In this document: positions 29,201-35,380 of the stretch, in pieces | Layout: each line of letters opens with the position of its first letter | Position numbering within the stretch: position 1 is the stretch's first letter | Source of the DNA: Ornithodoros turicata | Lineage: Eukaryota > Arthropoda > Arachnida > Ixodida > Argasidae | Direction: 5' to 3' | DNA length: 64,000 bases | NCBI RefSeq assembly: GCF_037126465.1 | Contig: NC_088201.1 | Coordinates: 22,366,550 to 22,430,549, forward strand | The notes under the pieces: generated by a model | Told to the model about the DNA's origin: nothing | Databases searched by the model: none | What the model saw: the letters and a program-made list of their open reading frames with translations, nothing else | Translations under genes and position numbers: made by a program

Positions 29201-32200
29201 TTGATGAGTTCCTAAAAGAAAGAATGGCATGTGAGTGGCTAATCCTCACGCTGTACGACCCATAATGAGTATAGCGCCAGAATAGACACAGTCTCGATCC
29301 AAATATTTGATTCAAATCAGTGTAGAAAGTGAAAGCCGTTTGCTCGTGACTGCTGAAATCAATAGTGCTTATCACGAACATCAATAACCTTGAAGATAAG
29401 AAGAGGAGGTAAGCAAGGTGGTGTATACGATTGAACGGTAACATCTCCTTGAGTCTGAGGAACAACGTGGGGACGAAAACAGGATGAGCACAGGACGGGA
29501 CAAGAACCGACGGCGACGACGACTCAAACTGACTTGAGCCGTCGTCGTCGTCGGTTCTTGTCCCGTCCTATGCTGTTTTCGTCGCCACGTTGCTCCTCAG
29601 ACACAAGGAGGTGTTACCGTTCAATCAATAACCTATAAAAGAAAACAGTTACCATTCACTAAATTCCAGAATTCACCAGCGAGGTTATTAAATTATGACG
29701 GCTAGATAACAACTATGAACTAGTAAAGTTAACGAAGAACAAAAATTTGTTGTTATATTCACTTCTGCGAAGGATGTCCAGCTCCTATTCGGCGCGTACA
29801 CCCCACTGCGGGTGACCGCATATCAAGCGTGCCCGTCGAACGCCTTCTAAACTAGATGGGGCCTCATCGCTACTAAACGTGACGTAATCCTTAGGAGTCC
29901 CTCCAATTACAATCCCGTTTCTAGCGACCCTGCCCATAGAAACGAGCCACTTCGAGTCACAGCCACTTGTAGCCACAGGCTTTCCGTGTTCGAAACCGTC
30001 TGCGGCGATTGGCTGACACCGTGACTTTGCATCTCTCTACGGCAAGCTCTTCACACCATCACCAACGTAGGACTTTGGTGATCACAGTGAGGCTTATAAG
30101 CTAAATTACCGCGAGCAGCGGCGTGGAGTATCGTCTCTGGCGATGAAACACCCCAATAATCATCGCCAAACTAAAGTAGTAGTTGTTCACACCATCACCA
30201 CGTCCTACATATGCCTACGTAGCGAAGCAAGGTGAGGAGGCCTTTTGGTCACGGGCTTCTAATCTCTTTCTTTTTTTCTTTTTCTTTTTTTTTAGCGAAC
30301 TGTTTAGGACGGTACGTATAATCTAGGCAAATTAATCAGCCACACATATGTACAGAAGAGCACGAATACCTTTAGTAAAAGCTGGTAGTCGTTAATCCTT
30401 TGAATGGGAAGCTTGAGATGATCGGACAAGGATTTGTCGTCACTCACACGCTTGCTAAACTCCTGTAAGAGAAATGCACATTTCCGTTTAAGAAGAGGCA
30501 GCGAACAGATAAAAACGGATAGATCACAGTAGCACTGTATTGCGGAACAACTTACGTCGAAATATTCTTTCAGAGGGCCACTTGCCAAGAGATCCTGTGC
30601 GCGTGGAGCTTCGGCACAATATTTTACGTGTTTGTCAAAGTCTCTTTCCTATTAGAATAAAAAAAATCAATTATAAAAGTAGCGCACGAGGATAACGCTC
30701 GATCATTTACTGAAGTTGTAGTATTTCGATAAACGCAATTACCAAGCGCAAGAACGTGACACCCAGCTTTGCAGGCTCGCTTGCATTGTACTGTACGCCC
30801 TTTATTAATTCTCTGAAATGCAATGAATACGGAGTAAAACATTAGCTTTCTAAAATTTGAGGCCACTTCACGTCGCGTGAATACCATGCACCAGTTTAGG
30901 AACGGTAGGATCTCACGTGTTGTGGAAATCCGATATGTCTTTGAAGTTGCTGAAAAGGACGTCTTTTTGCTCCTTAAGTTCCTTGGGCATGCTGGGGTTC
31001 TCCATTTCTTTCAGATAGTTATTCACAACGTACTGCATATCTCTCGAGAAGTCTTCCTCTGTCTCTACGAGTTCTTTCACCACGGCTCTATCAAAAAGAC
31101 ATTTCAATGTTACTTGAACAATAGCTATAAAGTTTTTTGTTTTTGTTTTTGCATCAACTATGCGGAACCGCATACGGAACTGCATATAAGTAAAGCACTT
31201 ATGTTACCGGTACTTTATACCCTAGCAAACTTAATGCATTAAACGGAATGACATTTACTTCACCTCCTAACCAACCCACGACCTACTTAATAAGAGAGCG
31301 ACCAGGTCACTTTCCCAAATCCCTATGGAGCGGCTGTCCGCGGAACCTCCTCGCAATTTCCTCCTCTCACAGGTGAAACGCCCGCTTGGCGCGCTGCCCA
31401 CATTCCCTAAACAGGGGGACTCCGCATGGGACATGTGACGAGATGGTGTTCGTATTGACTCGTGTACATCTTTTCGACGTCCATATTGATTTGTAGTTTA
31501 CAACATCGACTCCTGTGCTCGTTTTATCGAGGTATACTTTACATGGACGCCGTTTATTTTGTTTTCTTGTGCGATGACATATTGGTACACAGCACAAGGT
31601 ACTTCATTTGATACCACGCCGTCCTTGAAAAGCAAGTTCCCCCATATCTGGGAGAACTTGGGAGGTACCCGGGTTCGAGTCCCGGAGCTGGATGTGCAGT
31701 GTGAATTTTTTCGTGGGTTTTCATCAGACACTTTTAGACATATCTCCGCACAATTCCCTTGAAGTTGCCCCAGGACGCGTTTTCCTCCAGGGCTTTAGTC
31801 GTGACGTTGTCCACATCTGTGAGGCAGACAACAGTGAGCCCTTTCACCACCCCCACCCCCATATCGCTGTAAAAAAAAACTATCAACTCATTGGCGATCC
31901 AGCAGTGGAGACAATCATGCTCTGGCACGTGGAAGTGCGCGCAGGGACTGAAACCGGGGCGAAACCGAAGACGACTTGGAACCCAAATTTCTTCCATATC
32001 CACATCTGCAATCCACCATTCGCAACTAACCAAAGCTGCAACCTGAACCGAATTATGTGATTTCGGTTACCGGTTCATAAGAATATGCTCACGCGTGAAC
32101 GCGATCAGCTTGGGATGCGATATATATTTCTTTACAACTCTGATTAGTGGCGTTGAACGTGCTTCTGCGACATCCACGCAGCCAGCAGATACATCCTAGA

Positions 32201-33921
32201 GAAAACCGAAAAAGTACCGGTTCAACTGCTTGGTTACCGGTAACCACAAGCATTAAAACGGCGAGCCTCCTACCTGTTACCGCTTTCAGAGTTCTGACAC
32301 TGAACCGTAACCAAACGGATATCCGCTTCGGTTCCAGTCCTTCAGTGATAGACTAAGTCCCGGTTTCACCATCACCAATTAGCATTTGAACCGAGAACAA
32401 CTTTCCCTTAACTTGGATTTAACGCTTAACTGTGCTACACTAAAGGAAGTTACTGTCACTGGAATATTCATCAGATCACGCAACGCTGGATCTTAGTCCA
32501 AAGTTAACCACTGTTGGTAAAAAAGGGCCATAGGTTAAGAGCAGTTCCTGCTGCTCTTCCTGTGGCGATACGCTCCTGTATGCCGTTATTTAAATTTAAG
32601 ATTAGTTTAAAGTTGGTGCCATCACGCACTGAACGTCTGTATGTACACACTCGGTATCTCCAAAGTGAATTGTTGTAGGAAATCTCTTCTACATGCTCAA
32701 AAAGAAAAGGAAGAAATGTTAGTAATATGTTAAGGGGCAAAGTAAAAGTGACCGCAGCTGAATTGCAAGGTTTTGGAGAAATATCTCAGATGGATGACAG
32801 CACACTTTTTCGCTTTTCACGCGAGGAAGCATCTTGCCTTGCAAAAAGGCTCTACGGAATAAACCATGCTCATGTGAACTGAGGTCTTCGTGGCGGTTTG
32901 GTGCGTAAAGATTACGATATGTTTGGCAAAAAAAAAAAAAGAAGACACAAATATCTGACGCGGATGCGAAGAAGTCCGTAGAAAGCTACCGCATAAGCAC
33001 TACAACACCCATTGAAGTAGGGAATGTCGGCAGCGCCACCAATGCTCCTGCGGCAAACATGTGAAACAAAAAAGCCGGCGCTGGAAGGGGGGTCAAGTGA
33101 ACTGGTCGTTCTCTTATTAAGTAGGTCGTGAACCAACCATCATCTCGAATGACATCTTTCTCTCCCCAGGGGGCTTAATCGCTTCATCGTTGTTATTGTC
33201 GTTACGAGCTAACGAGTAGAGCCTTTTTTGTGACAATTATGCGGAACATAATTGCAACAGAAAAGCCATACGCCACCTGTTTTCAACAAATCAGGGGAGA
33301 GAACGATGTCATTCGAGATGAAGGAGGTGAAGTAAATGCCATTCCGTTTAACGCATTAAGTTTGCCGTGTGGCTAGGGTATTAGATTGAGTAGAAATTTG
33401 TGTGATGCAAAAGTGTTAGTATGGGTCTTTTCTACCTGGGAGATGGGTTGAAACGTATCCTAAATTAGATGCAACTTTACTTACATAAGGAGTCACACTC
33501 AAGTCTTAATGAGCTTTGAGCAATCTTATGGACACAGTGTTCGATCATTGCCTAATATATTGTATTTTCTGACGTTACTCACTCCCTCTTAGCCAACGAC
33601 TCCTTGTCTTTGGGGCTGAGTGCTTGCTCAACAGTAGCGCCTTCTTTTTTCTCGAGGTAGCAGGAGGGAACACAGCCTTCCACAGTCACCCCTGTATGGG
33701 TGGACTTCGTTCGTATTCGCCATCTGAGGGATAACGTAAATGATGTCCAGATCCATTCAGAGCCTGTCGTGTCCAGGATTCTACCCCCACAATAGTTCTT
33801 ACTTTCTTGGCATCGACGTGTCGAGTACTTCAACTTCTTGCCCTTCCTTCAGAGGCACGCCTTCTTCGTCCCCCGATAATGGCTTGTAAGCCATGATGGC
33901 TTCGTAGACTTCGCCAACAGC
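4687..33921 (-). CDS. unc-89: unc-89/obscurin-like giant muscle protein, partial
   Basis: UNC-89/obscurin is a sarcomeric M-line scaffold with Rho-GEF activity. I rebuilt about 55 minus-strand exons from GT-AG borders and matching phases. Transcript order is SH3 (33921-33583), DH (31087-29056), acidic Ser/Thr linker (28472-27534), then 25 I-set Ig domains (27650-4887). SH3-DH followed by a long Ig array is diagnostic of UNC-89; titin and twitchin lack SH3-DH. The SH3-DH junction reads KRE-AVVKEL in frame, as in the nematode protein. The PH domain expected after DH was not found. Exons upstream of the SH3 (it starts in phase 0 without a convincing ATG) and the C-terminal FN3/kinase part are not seen. 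The last exon has a strong donor at 4886, so splicing probably continues to the left. Introns carry several transposons. Individual splice sites are read by eye; a few may be off by some bases. Confidence 0.92.
5403..5903 (-). CDS. unc-89: unc-89 Ig domain 24
   Basis: A strand from the end of exon 5751-5903 (KPKFTKRLSDME) plus exon 5403-5641. The latter holds LQLQCRVTGHPEPEVTW (B-strand Cys present), YYNEKPIEPGLKYSM, and DSGVYKCRAKNPLG (F-strand Cys present). This is one of the few domains with both core cysteines. It ends in phase 2 (SV+AG|), unlike the phase-1 rule of the array. Confidence 0.87.
5751..6179 (-). CDS. unc-89: unc-89 Ig domain 23 and start of domain 24
   Basis: Exons 5989-6179 and 5751-5903. 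The cassette structure changes here: the first exon runs through the Trp (VKWYLDDQPVLPSDN) to DGRK, and the intron lies later, at phase 0. The second exon gives ARLSVKKSHPSHAG, VFECRAMNPVG, then KPKFTKRLSDME, the A strand of the next domain. Confidence 0.87.
6290..6675 (-). CDS. unc-89: unc-89 Ig domain 22
   Basis: Exons 6570-6675 and 6290-6468. The first gives PPIFKKPLEPVEVVEG and LTGEPVPDTEW. The second gives KKDGEPLIPDGDKVV and EDSGTYSCKAKNPFG, ending LKVV. Splice junctions are canonical (GTAACG, GTAGGT donors). Confidence 0.88.
6753..7136 (-). CDS. unc-89: unc-89 Ig domain 21
   Basis: Exons 7019-7136 and 6753-6928. The first gives KPEIVDELKPAAFKEG and VTGEPLPDVKW. The second gives IKDGHELPDDGRIRS and DDAGKYSLVAANDQG, with Leu at the F-strand Cys. 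Upstream is an 850 bp intron without recognisable features. Confidence 0.88.
7137..7984 (-). other. unc-89: unc-89 intron between Ig20 and Ig21
   Basis: About 850 bases between the exon of Ig20 and that of Ig21. Short frames only; no domain or repeat recognised. Confidence 0.6.
7985..8388 (-). CDS. unc-89: unc-89 Ig domain 20
   Basis: Exons 8256-8388 and 7985-8160. The first gives KPEFTLEVKGANLLEG and VKSDTPFTVKW. The second gives LKDGEELTPSDRISV and DDSGKYVCVATNPEG, ending EVA. The N-half matches domain 18. The canonical F-strand Cys returns here. Confidence 0.88.
8471..9275 (-). CDS. unc-89: unc-89 Ig domain 19
   Basis: Exons 9131-9275 and 8471-8640. The first gives LVKPKFTQGISPTMFTEG and VECIGSQPINIQW, one of the few domains with a B-strand Cys. 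The second gives TKDGIPVEPSQHIKI and DAGRYAALATNEAG, without the F-strand Cys. The 490 bp intron inside the domain holds a GC-rich stretch with long open frames (8830-9030). Confidence 0.87.
8830..9030. other. GC-rich intronic block with open frames
   Basis: Inside the intron of Ig19, this stretch is richer in GC than its surroundings and open in several frames (minus strand includes IPSTTAGDMGVDPIIL). It could be a transposon fragment. I cannot assign it. Confidence 0.35.
9404..9883 (-). CDS. unc-89: unc-89 Ig domain 18
   Basis: Exons 9757-9883 and 9404-9573. The first gives GPKFLSGLQDTDVKEG and VQSDTPFTPKW. The second gives LKNGKPITPDGRTRCEQ and EDAGSYQLVVANEDG. The SDTPFT loop is shared only with domain 20. 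The donor after the Trp codon start is GTTCGT, weaker than average but phase-consistent. Confidence 0.86.
9948..11036 (-). CDS. unc-89: unc-89 Ig domain 17
   Basis: Exons 10892-11036 and 9948-10117. The first gives APVKPSFTEGVKPTVIEEG and DEPLEIEW. The second gives LKDGVPVTPDEHVKIQK and DVGKYAAVAKNDAG. The shared strings with domain 16 show a recent cassette duplication. The 770 bp intron inside the Trp codon carries a SINE-like fragment. Confidence 0.88.
10118..10891 (-). other. unc-89: unc-89 intron inside Ig17
   Basis: This 770 bp intron contains at 10170-10295 a piece reading GGGGGTTTACGTCGCGAGAC. It resembles the body of a dispersed arthropod SINE-like repeat (identification from memory). 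The rest has short frames only. Confidence 0.4.
11037..12283 (-). other. unc-89: unc-89 intron between Ig16 and Ig17
   Basis: A 1.25 kb intron. It holds one internally deleted copy of the GGCGTACGCC-family MITE (11944-12074) and otherwise AT-rich sequence with no recognised feature. Confidence 0.6.
11944..12074. mobile_element. palindromic MITE, internally deleted copy
   Basis: Flanked by TA. The left end CACTCTAAAAACAGGGCTTC pairs with the right end (GCAGTGAAGTTCTGTC). The central part, including the GGCGTACGCC decamers, is missing. Confidence 0.7.
12284..12813 (-). CDS. unc-89: unc-89 Ig domain 16
   Basis: Exons 12669-12813 and 12284-12453. The first gives APVKPSFAEGITPAKVEEG and DEPLEIEW, a variant loop without G-x-P-x-P. 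The second gives LKDGLPVTPDEHVKIQK and DAGKYEAVAKNDAG. Both core Cys positions are absent. It is nearly a duplicate of domain 17 in both halves. Confidence 0.88.
12878..14434 (-). CDS. unc-89: unc-89 Ig domain 15
   Basis: Exons 14323-14434 and 12878-13047, separated by a 1.3 kb intron. The first gives SPVIQKELPSHVDVTEG and VGGEPLPDVKW. The second gives LKDGKPVVPDEHIKL and EDAGKYSLVATNEKG, lacking the F-strand Cys (Leu). The C-half is close to that of domain 18 (shared EDAG, DVAG end). Two acceptors are possible for the first exon; the one after atctccag fits best. Confidence 0.86.
13048..14322 (-). other. unc-89: unc-89 intron inside Ig15
   Basis: About 1.3 kb. It contains a small inverted repeat at 13528-13562 (GGAGGTCCT ... 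AGGACCTCC). No exon or mobile element is recognised. Confidence 0.5.
14502..14868 (-). CDS. unc-89: unc-89 Ig domain 14
   Basis: Exons 14760-14868 and 14502-14674. The first gives APTFVKELTDAKVSKG and IKGYPTPTATW. The second gives ILNEKEIVDSENVEI and STVGTVICKAKNSAG. The tyrosine-corner Tyr is Val. It ends ATLSLE with donor GTATAT. Confidence 0.87.
15048..15420 (-). CDS. unc-89: unc-89 Ig domain 13
   Basis: Exons 15312-15420 and 15048-15226. The first gives VAPSIDGLSDETVSIG and VTGLPAPEVEW. The second gives LKDGVKVKGSDNVVL and DDFGKYTCRATNSAG, ending QLNMK with donor GTAAGC. Confidence 0.88.
15517..15869 (-). CDS. unc-89: unc-89 Ig domain 12
   Basis: Exons 15749-15869 and 15517-15689. The first gives APTFIRRMTDTLAVIG and VAGKPKPTVTW. 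The second gives YKDGEEVTESRRIKI and EDEAKYSCTAVNEKG. The intron between them is only about 59 bp, and its donor (TG|GTACAAG) is the weakest in the array. The frame stays open through this intron, so retention is possible in principle, but it would insert residues right after the C-strand Trp. Confidence 0.86.
15939..16309 (-). CDS. unc-89: unc-89 Ig domain 11
   Basis: Exons 16204-16309 and 15939-16111. The first gives KPKFEKRPEDTVVYTG and VVSGVPTPDVQW. The second gives LKDGQPISYDDRVKA and SDASTYTCTAKNDVG. Here DxG of the F strand is DAS. Both acceptors and donors (GTAAGA, GTAAGT) are good. Confidence 0.88.
16410..17140 (-). CDS. unc-89: unc-89 Ig domain 10
   Basis: Exons 17035-17140 and 16410-16582. 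The first gives KPEIIEGMKDIEGEVG and VSGSPAPEVVW. The second gives NHNGEEVTVDATVKI and LAGDYECVATNIYG. The intron inside the Trp codon is about 450 bp. The B-strand Cys is replaced by Val. Confidence 0.87.
17206..17557 (-). CDS. unc-89: unc-89 Ig domain 9
   Basis: Exons 17452-17557 and 17206-17378. The first gives KPKFLETLVDEEVSEEQ and VVGSPTPTVKW. The second gives LHKGKEIHENEYYEMF and LAGEYTCVAENKCGKES. The phase pattern is 1-2-1. Upstream it is separated from domain 8 by a 900 bp intron with no recognisable content. Confidence 0.87.
17558..18453 (-). other. unc-89: unc-89 intron between Ig8 and Ig9
   Basis: About 900 bases, AT-rich, with only short frames. Nothing recognised. Confidence 0.55.
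18454..18796 (-). CDS. unc-89: unc-89 Ig domain 8
   Basis: Exons 18691-18796 and 18454-18632. The first gives KPKIIKGLEDVDVEVG and KLADAKDVNVSW, lacking the usual G-x-P-x-P before the Trp. The second gives LKDGDELTIDGDHLYV and EDAGKYGCVAKNKYG. The exon ends at GTM with donor GTGAGT. Confidence 0.87.
18973..19318 (-). CDS. unc-89: unc-89 Ig domain 7
   Basis: Exons 19210-19318 and 18973-19151. The first reads KPKFTKKLSDVECED and VVVEGAPAPKIKW. The second reads LFNDEEISENKDYSF and PELAGKVTCEAKNPSG. The loop after Trp is LFNDEE instead of the common LKDGEE. The Tyr of the tyrosine corner is Val (GKVTC), which is unusual but not disabling. Confidence 0.86.
19394..20380 (-). CDS. unc-89: unc-89 Ig domain 6
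   Basis: Exons 20275-20380 and 19394-19572, with a 700 bp intron inside the domain. The first exon reads APKILKKLENYEACQTE and FSGNPKPDVCW. The second reads LKDGEKVTVDGRKHKV and EDVGEYTVRIANDYG, with Val at the F-strand Cys position. The donor after SLTII is GTGAGT. Confidence 0.86.
19573..20274 (-). other. unc-89: unc-89 intron inside Ig6
   Basis: 700 bases, AT-rich, with a (TTGA)n-type tract at about 20021-20040. No gene or element recognised. Confidence 0.55.
20527..20900 (-). CDS. unc-89: unc-89 Ig domain 5
   Basis: Exons 20795-20900 and 20527-20702. The first gives AAFKKELKDVSVMTD and EVQGTPSPDVKW. The second gives YKDGQALSDNGRVKI and EDSGNYSCVIKNSTG. The Trp codon is split TG|G and the domain starts and ends in phase 1. 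The B-strand position is Val, not Cys, as in most domains of this array. Confidence 0.88.
21296..21794 (-). CDS. unc-89: unc-89 Ig domain 4
   Basis: Exons 21665-21794 and 21296-21471. The first reads APTITATLTDVEANEG, then KVAGYPKPEILW. The second reads KHDGEVIEAGGRYRFL and SDAGTYSVTAKNELG; the F-strand Cys is Val. The acceptor nearest the domain would give a stop in phase, so the upstream one at 21795 (after SIIKKAPEAP) was chosen. Confidence 0.85.
21795..23554 (-). other. unc-89: unc-89 intron between Ig3 and Ig4
   Basis: A 1.76 kb intron. Open frames at 22582-22968 (minus) and 23134-23319 (plus) are short and show no domain. No transposon ends were recognised. Confidence 0.5.
23555..24122 (-). 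CDS. unc-89: unc-89 Ig domain 3 with acidic linker, incomplete N-terminal half
   Basis: Exons 24078-24122 (tentative, NRMQSFGGGYALDLS), 23932-24022 (DKILFQGLGDDELEELSAM, then PPPKSPAFRW) and 23555-23733. The last gives FKDGHEFEASERFQV and DAGLYTCVASTSSG. The Trp codon is split TG|G as in the other domains, but strands A and B are not recognisable; an acidic linker takes their place. The small first exon is supported by a strong acceptor (ctctttcccatcag) and correct phase, but its donor is weak. Confidence 0.7.
24771..25030. repeat. repeat with GGTACCCAA terminal inverted ends
   Basis: GGTACCCAA at 24771 is matched by TTGGGTACC at about 25028. A second direct copy of the left end, with similar GGCCCC and GAAATAA following, occurs near 24886, so the structure is partly tandem, partly inverted. 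It also holds a G run and GCGCAATGCGCAG palindromes. Likely a non-autonomous element; class unknown. Confidence 0.45.
25556..26074. mobile_element. palindromic MITE carrying a second MITE of the same family
   Basis: The outer copy starts CACTCTTAAGACAGAGCTTC and ends CTTAAGAGTG, flanked by TA on both sides. An inner copy of a different subfamily (25760-26027) sits in its right arm, flanked by CG. The inner copy has both GGCGTACGCC decamers and a CT-rich expansion (25910-25945). Confidence 0.85.
26445..26901 (-). CDS. unc-89: unc-89 Ig domain 2
   Basis: Exons 26736-26901 and 26445-26620. A linker rich in Ser/Pro/Gly (SKGDSRPTSPGG) precedes APVFKVKLKDTELLQG. The C strand reads EVTVYKNGK: the otherwise invariant Trp is Val because the split codon is GT|C. 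The second exon has KNGKILKDDDRV and DAGEYSCVAVN. The donor CAGT|GTAAGT is good, so the missing Trp seems real rather than a wrong splice. Confidence 0.82.
27108..27650 (-). CDS. unc-89: unc-89 Ig domain 1
   Basis: Exons 27534-27650 (3' part) and 27108-27344. The second exon holds almost the whole fold: TLECEIAS (B-strand Cys), KVTWLKDN (C-strand Trp) and EDSGMYTVLASN (F strand, where the usual Cys is Val). Unlike later domains, the Trp codon is not interrupted by an intron, so this cassette has a different exon structure. It ends in phase 1. Confidence 0.85.
27534..28472 (-). CDS. unc-89: unc-89 inter-domain linker and start of Ig1
   Basis: Exons 28397-28472 (TGEMEIREQKESLSEEL), 28017-28226 (VRHERTESKSAESSKSSE, ending SLRSTSMTSLD) and 27534-27650 (SIPEDESVYLTASAKDSSE, then KPKFLKSVRGLTCA, the A strand of Ig1). 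Phases match at each junction: 76 bp leaves one base, the next exon takes two. The residues are low-complexity Ser, Thr, Glu and Lys, so probably disordered. This linker follows the last DH exon in phase 0 without an intervening PH domain. The acceptor at 28227 has a poor pyrimidine tract and is supported mainly by phase. Confidence 0.72.
28473..29055 (-). other. unc-89: unc-89 intron where a PH domain would be expected
   Basis: Very AT-rich, with repeated ATCTAATTTC motifs at 28690-28760. I translated all three minus frames by eye and saw no PH-like strands. Confidence 0.5.
29056..31087 (-). CDS. unc-89: unc-89 RhoGEF (DH) domain (5 exons)
   Basis: Exons 30917-31087, 30743-30812, 30556-30648, 30370-30462 and 29056-29211. 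The first carries the CR1-like start KELVETEEDFSRDMQYVV. The next ones give LGVTFLRL and ERDFDKHVKYC. The fourth carries the CR3 motif DHLKLPIQRINDYQLLLK, the most conserved DH helix. The last gives ELIKYTQRLKEDASDLQRAL and QAIPQRAHDLQ. All junction phases fit (T split after FHN; the others at phase 0). The domain should catalyse nucleotide exchange on a Rho-family GTPase at the M-line. An approximately 1.2 kb intron before the last exon contains a hairpin repeat. Confidence 0.88.
29429..29626. repeat. perfect-looking hairpin (foldback) element
   Basis: The left arm from GATTGAACGGTAAC through GACGAAAACAG and GGGACAAGAACCGACG is repeated inverted up to GTTACCGTTCAATC. The arms are about 95 bases with a very small loop. 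It lies in the intron before the last DH exon. A transcript through it would form a long stem. Confidence 0.8.
29627..30369 (-). other. unc-89: unc-89 intron inside the DH domain
   Basis: 740 bases with a GC-richer block (29780-30230) that contains CACCATCACCA repeats and an open frame without known domain (29785-29976, minus). Possibly an unclassified repeat. Confidence 0.4.
31650..31835 (+). repeat. tRNA-derived SINE-like sequence resembling tick Ruka
   Basis: A Pol III B box (GGTTCGAGTCC) within CCCGGGTTCGAGTCCCGGAG is followed by a body with CGTGGGTTTTCATCAGAC, GCACAATTCCCTTGAAG and CCCCAGGACGCG. That order matches my memory of the Ruka SINE of ixodid ticks. The A-box half is not clear, so the copy is 5' truncated or diverged. 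Confidence 0.55.
33135..33333. mobile_element. partial palindromic MITE
   Basis: It contains CCAACCATCATCTCGAATGA and the inverted TCATTCGAGATGA, plus TTTTCAACAAATCAGGGGAG, but lacks the outer 35 bases of both arms. It interrupts the right arm of the Harbinger-like element. Confidence 0.65.
33583..33921 (-). CDS. unc-89: unc-89 SH3 domain (2 exons)
   Basis: Exons 33803-33921 and 33583-33723. The first half reads EVYEAIMAYKPL, then EEGVPLKEGQEVEVLD (n-Src/RT loop region). The second gives KWRIRT, then GCVPSCYLEKKEG, the usual W...G-x-VP-x-x-Y/L SH3 ending. The exon junction splits a Lys codon (AA|A) in phase 2. The region after SH3 (LSPKDKESLAKRE) leads directly into the DH domain. SH3 domains of this family bind proline-rich or kinase-region ligands. 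The exon begins in phase 0 after a TTTAG acceptor, so at least one upstream coding exon is missing; I could not find it in 34-64 kb. Confidence 0.85.
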
Positions 33922-35380
33922 CTAAAGGAAAAGAGCACATTGAGTTTGGGTCGGCGTTAGATATATGCATACAAGTGAGAAATGCTGAGATGTTTCACAT
34001 ATCTACCAAAAGACACAGCACTATGTGTATTCATCCTCGTAGAAGATGCACACAAAGGACGTTAAGCTTTATATAACCTAATCATATACGTACGTGCATA
34101 ACTGATCAAAGAACGAGAAATGCGATTGACCCCCATCCCCATCAGTTACGACGCACCCGCGTGTGTGATATTTCATTTGCGTGTGTCATGTATCCGTGCG
34201 AGTGTGTATGTCTCATCTTTTTCATCCTCATCCCACTCATATATTAACCCACATACACTGAGGTATCGTATCGCAGTTGTTGCAGTGAATCAACTCATCC
34301 CATCGTCATTCATGTAGTTGTTGTTGCGATTGATATTCTTGTTATTTATTTATTTTTATTTTATTTTTTTGCAAGTGCTTTTTTCACTAGTATGGGCTTA
34401 GGAGTGCGTTTGATAGTGCGTTCTTTTCAGCGTAAATGGTGCTGCCCCATTTTACACTTTTTACCAAGGGTGCAACAGGAGTGACGAAAAGGTGCCTGAT
34501 TGGCGCAGCCACCCGTCGGCCTGAAAAGAATGTGAGAGTGCAGATGGTGGACGCGGTCTGCCGTGTCGTCTGCATTGGGCCCGGTTGAATTTCAGTTCAT
34601 CGTTTTTTATTTTATTATTGATTATTTTTCCTTTTTTTGTGTGTGTGTGGTCCCTATGACGTCATGTGCCACAGTTGTCATGCTATCGCTCTCTAATTTC
34701 GATTGAGAAGATGCAACGTTGTCTATCGTTGAAGAAGCAACAGCAGTTACACTTACAGCACATTGTGCACGGATGCGGCACCGAAGTCACGATCGGTGCC
34801 ATCCGTTTCGTTTGCCATCTTGCCTCATGAACCAATTTTCAACGATGTCTGAGCATGCATAAAACCGCCGCCAAGCACTTTGTGCAATTAGGAACTGCAC
34901 CAACTACGAACCACGCGAGGGAGATCGATTAGCTAAAAAGGATTTCATTTGAAATGCCCCAGGCACCTTGAGGCTTGGGTTTTTGTTTGACCCTTTGTAT
35001 GGCCTCAGAACAATTACTTTCCATCAGGCTTTCATTGCTTTGCGACACGATACATACACGTTGTAAGACATCTTCGTCATTCTCGACAACACCCCAAATA
35101 TGCGTACGTTTCCGACAGCCATGATGCTATGTCTCTCGTCTGCTTGTCTTGCCTTGTACCCTTGCACCTATTAAATCGACAGTGCGACTGTTTCTCAGTT
35201 TGGTGTAGAAATGGAGCAAGTAACACAAAGGGATGCGAAGGTGCAGGGGTGCCGATTGCACCCTCCGAAAAGAATGCAAAGGTGCTTCCCTCTTGACTCT
35301 GGGTGCAAGGAGTGCAGGCGAAAAGAACGCAGCCAGTGTCACCATTGTAGACCGCCATTGCGGCTGTGAATGGTCCATCG
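33922..35380. other. region upstream of the SH3 exon, no gene recognised
   Basis: AT-rich with T tracts (34340-34370). Two segments with CTTTTCAGCG and GAAAAGAA motifs (34420-34540 and 35200-35345) may belong to unidentified repeats. The unc-89 start exon could lie here but was not recognised. Confidence 0.4.

Larger units (their letters stand above)
31218..33380. mobile_element. 2.1 kb DNA transposon with long terminal inverted repeats, Harbinger-like by target site
   Basis: TACCCTAG and CTAGGGTA mark the ends, flanked by TTA on both sides. The left arm (GCAAACTTAATGC, ACTTCACCTCC, CACGACCTACTTAAT) is repeated inverted at 33095-33370, but the right arm is interrupted by part of a palindromic MITE (33135-33333). 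The interior has no transposase; it holds a tRNA-derived SINE-like piece. A 3-bp TTA duplication fits the PIF/Harbinger superfamily (inference). It is inserted in the intron between SH3 and DH of unc-89. Confidence 0.65.

Noticed and set aside
31650..31690. Possible tRNA gene (perfect B box)
   Set aside because: No A box or acceptor stem in the right place upstream; the downstream sequence fits a SINE body.
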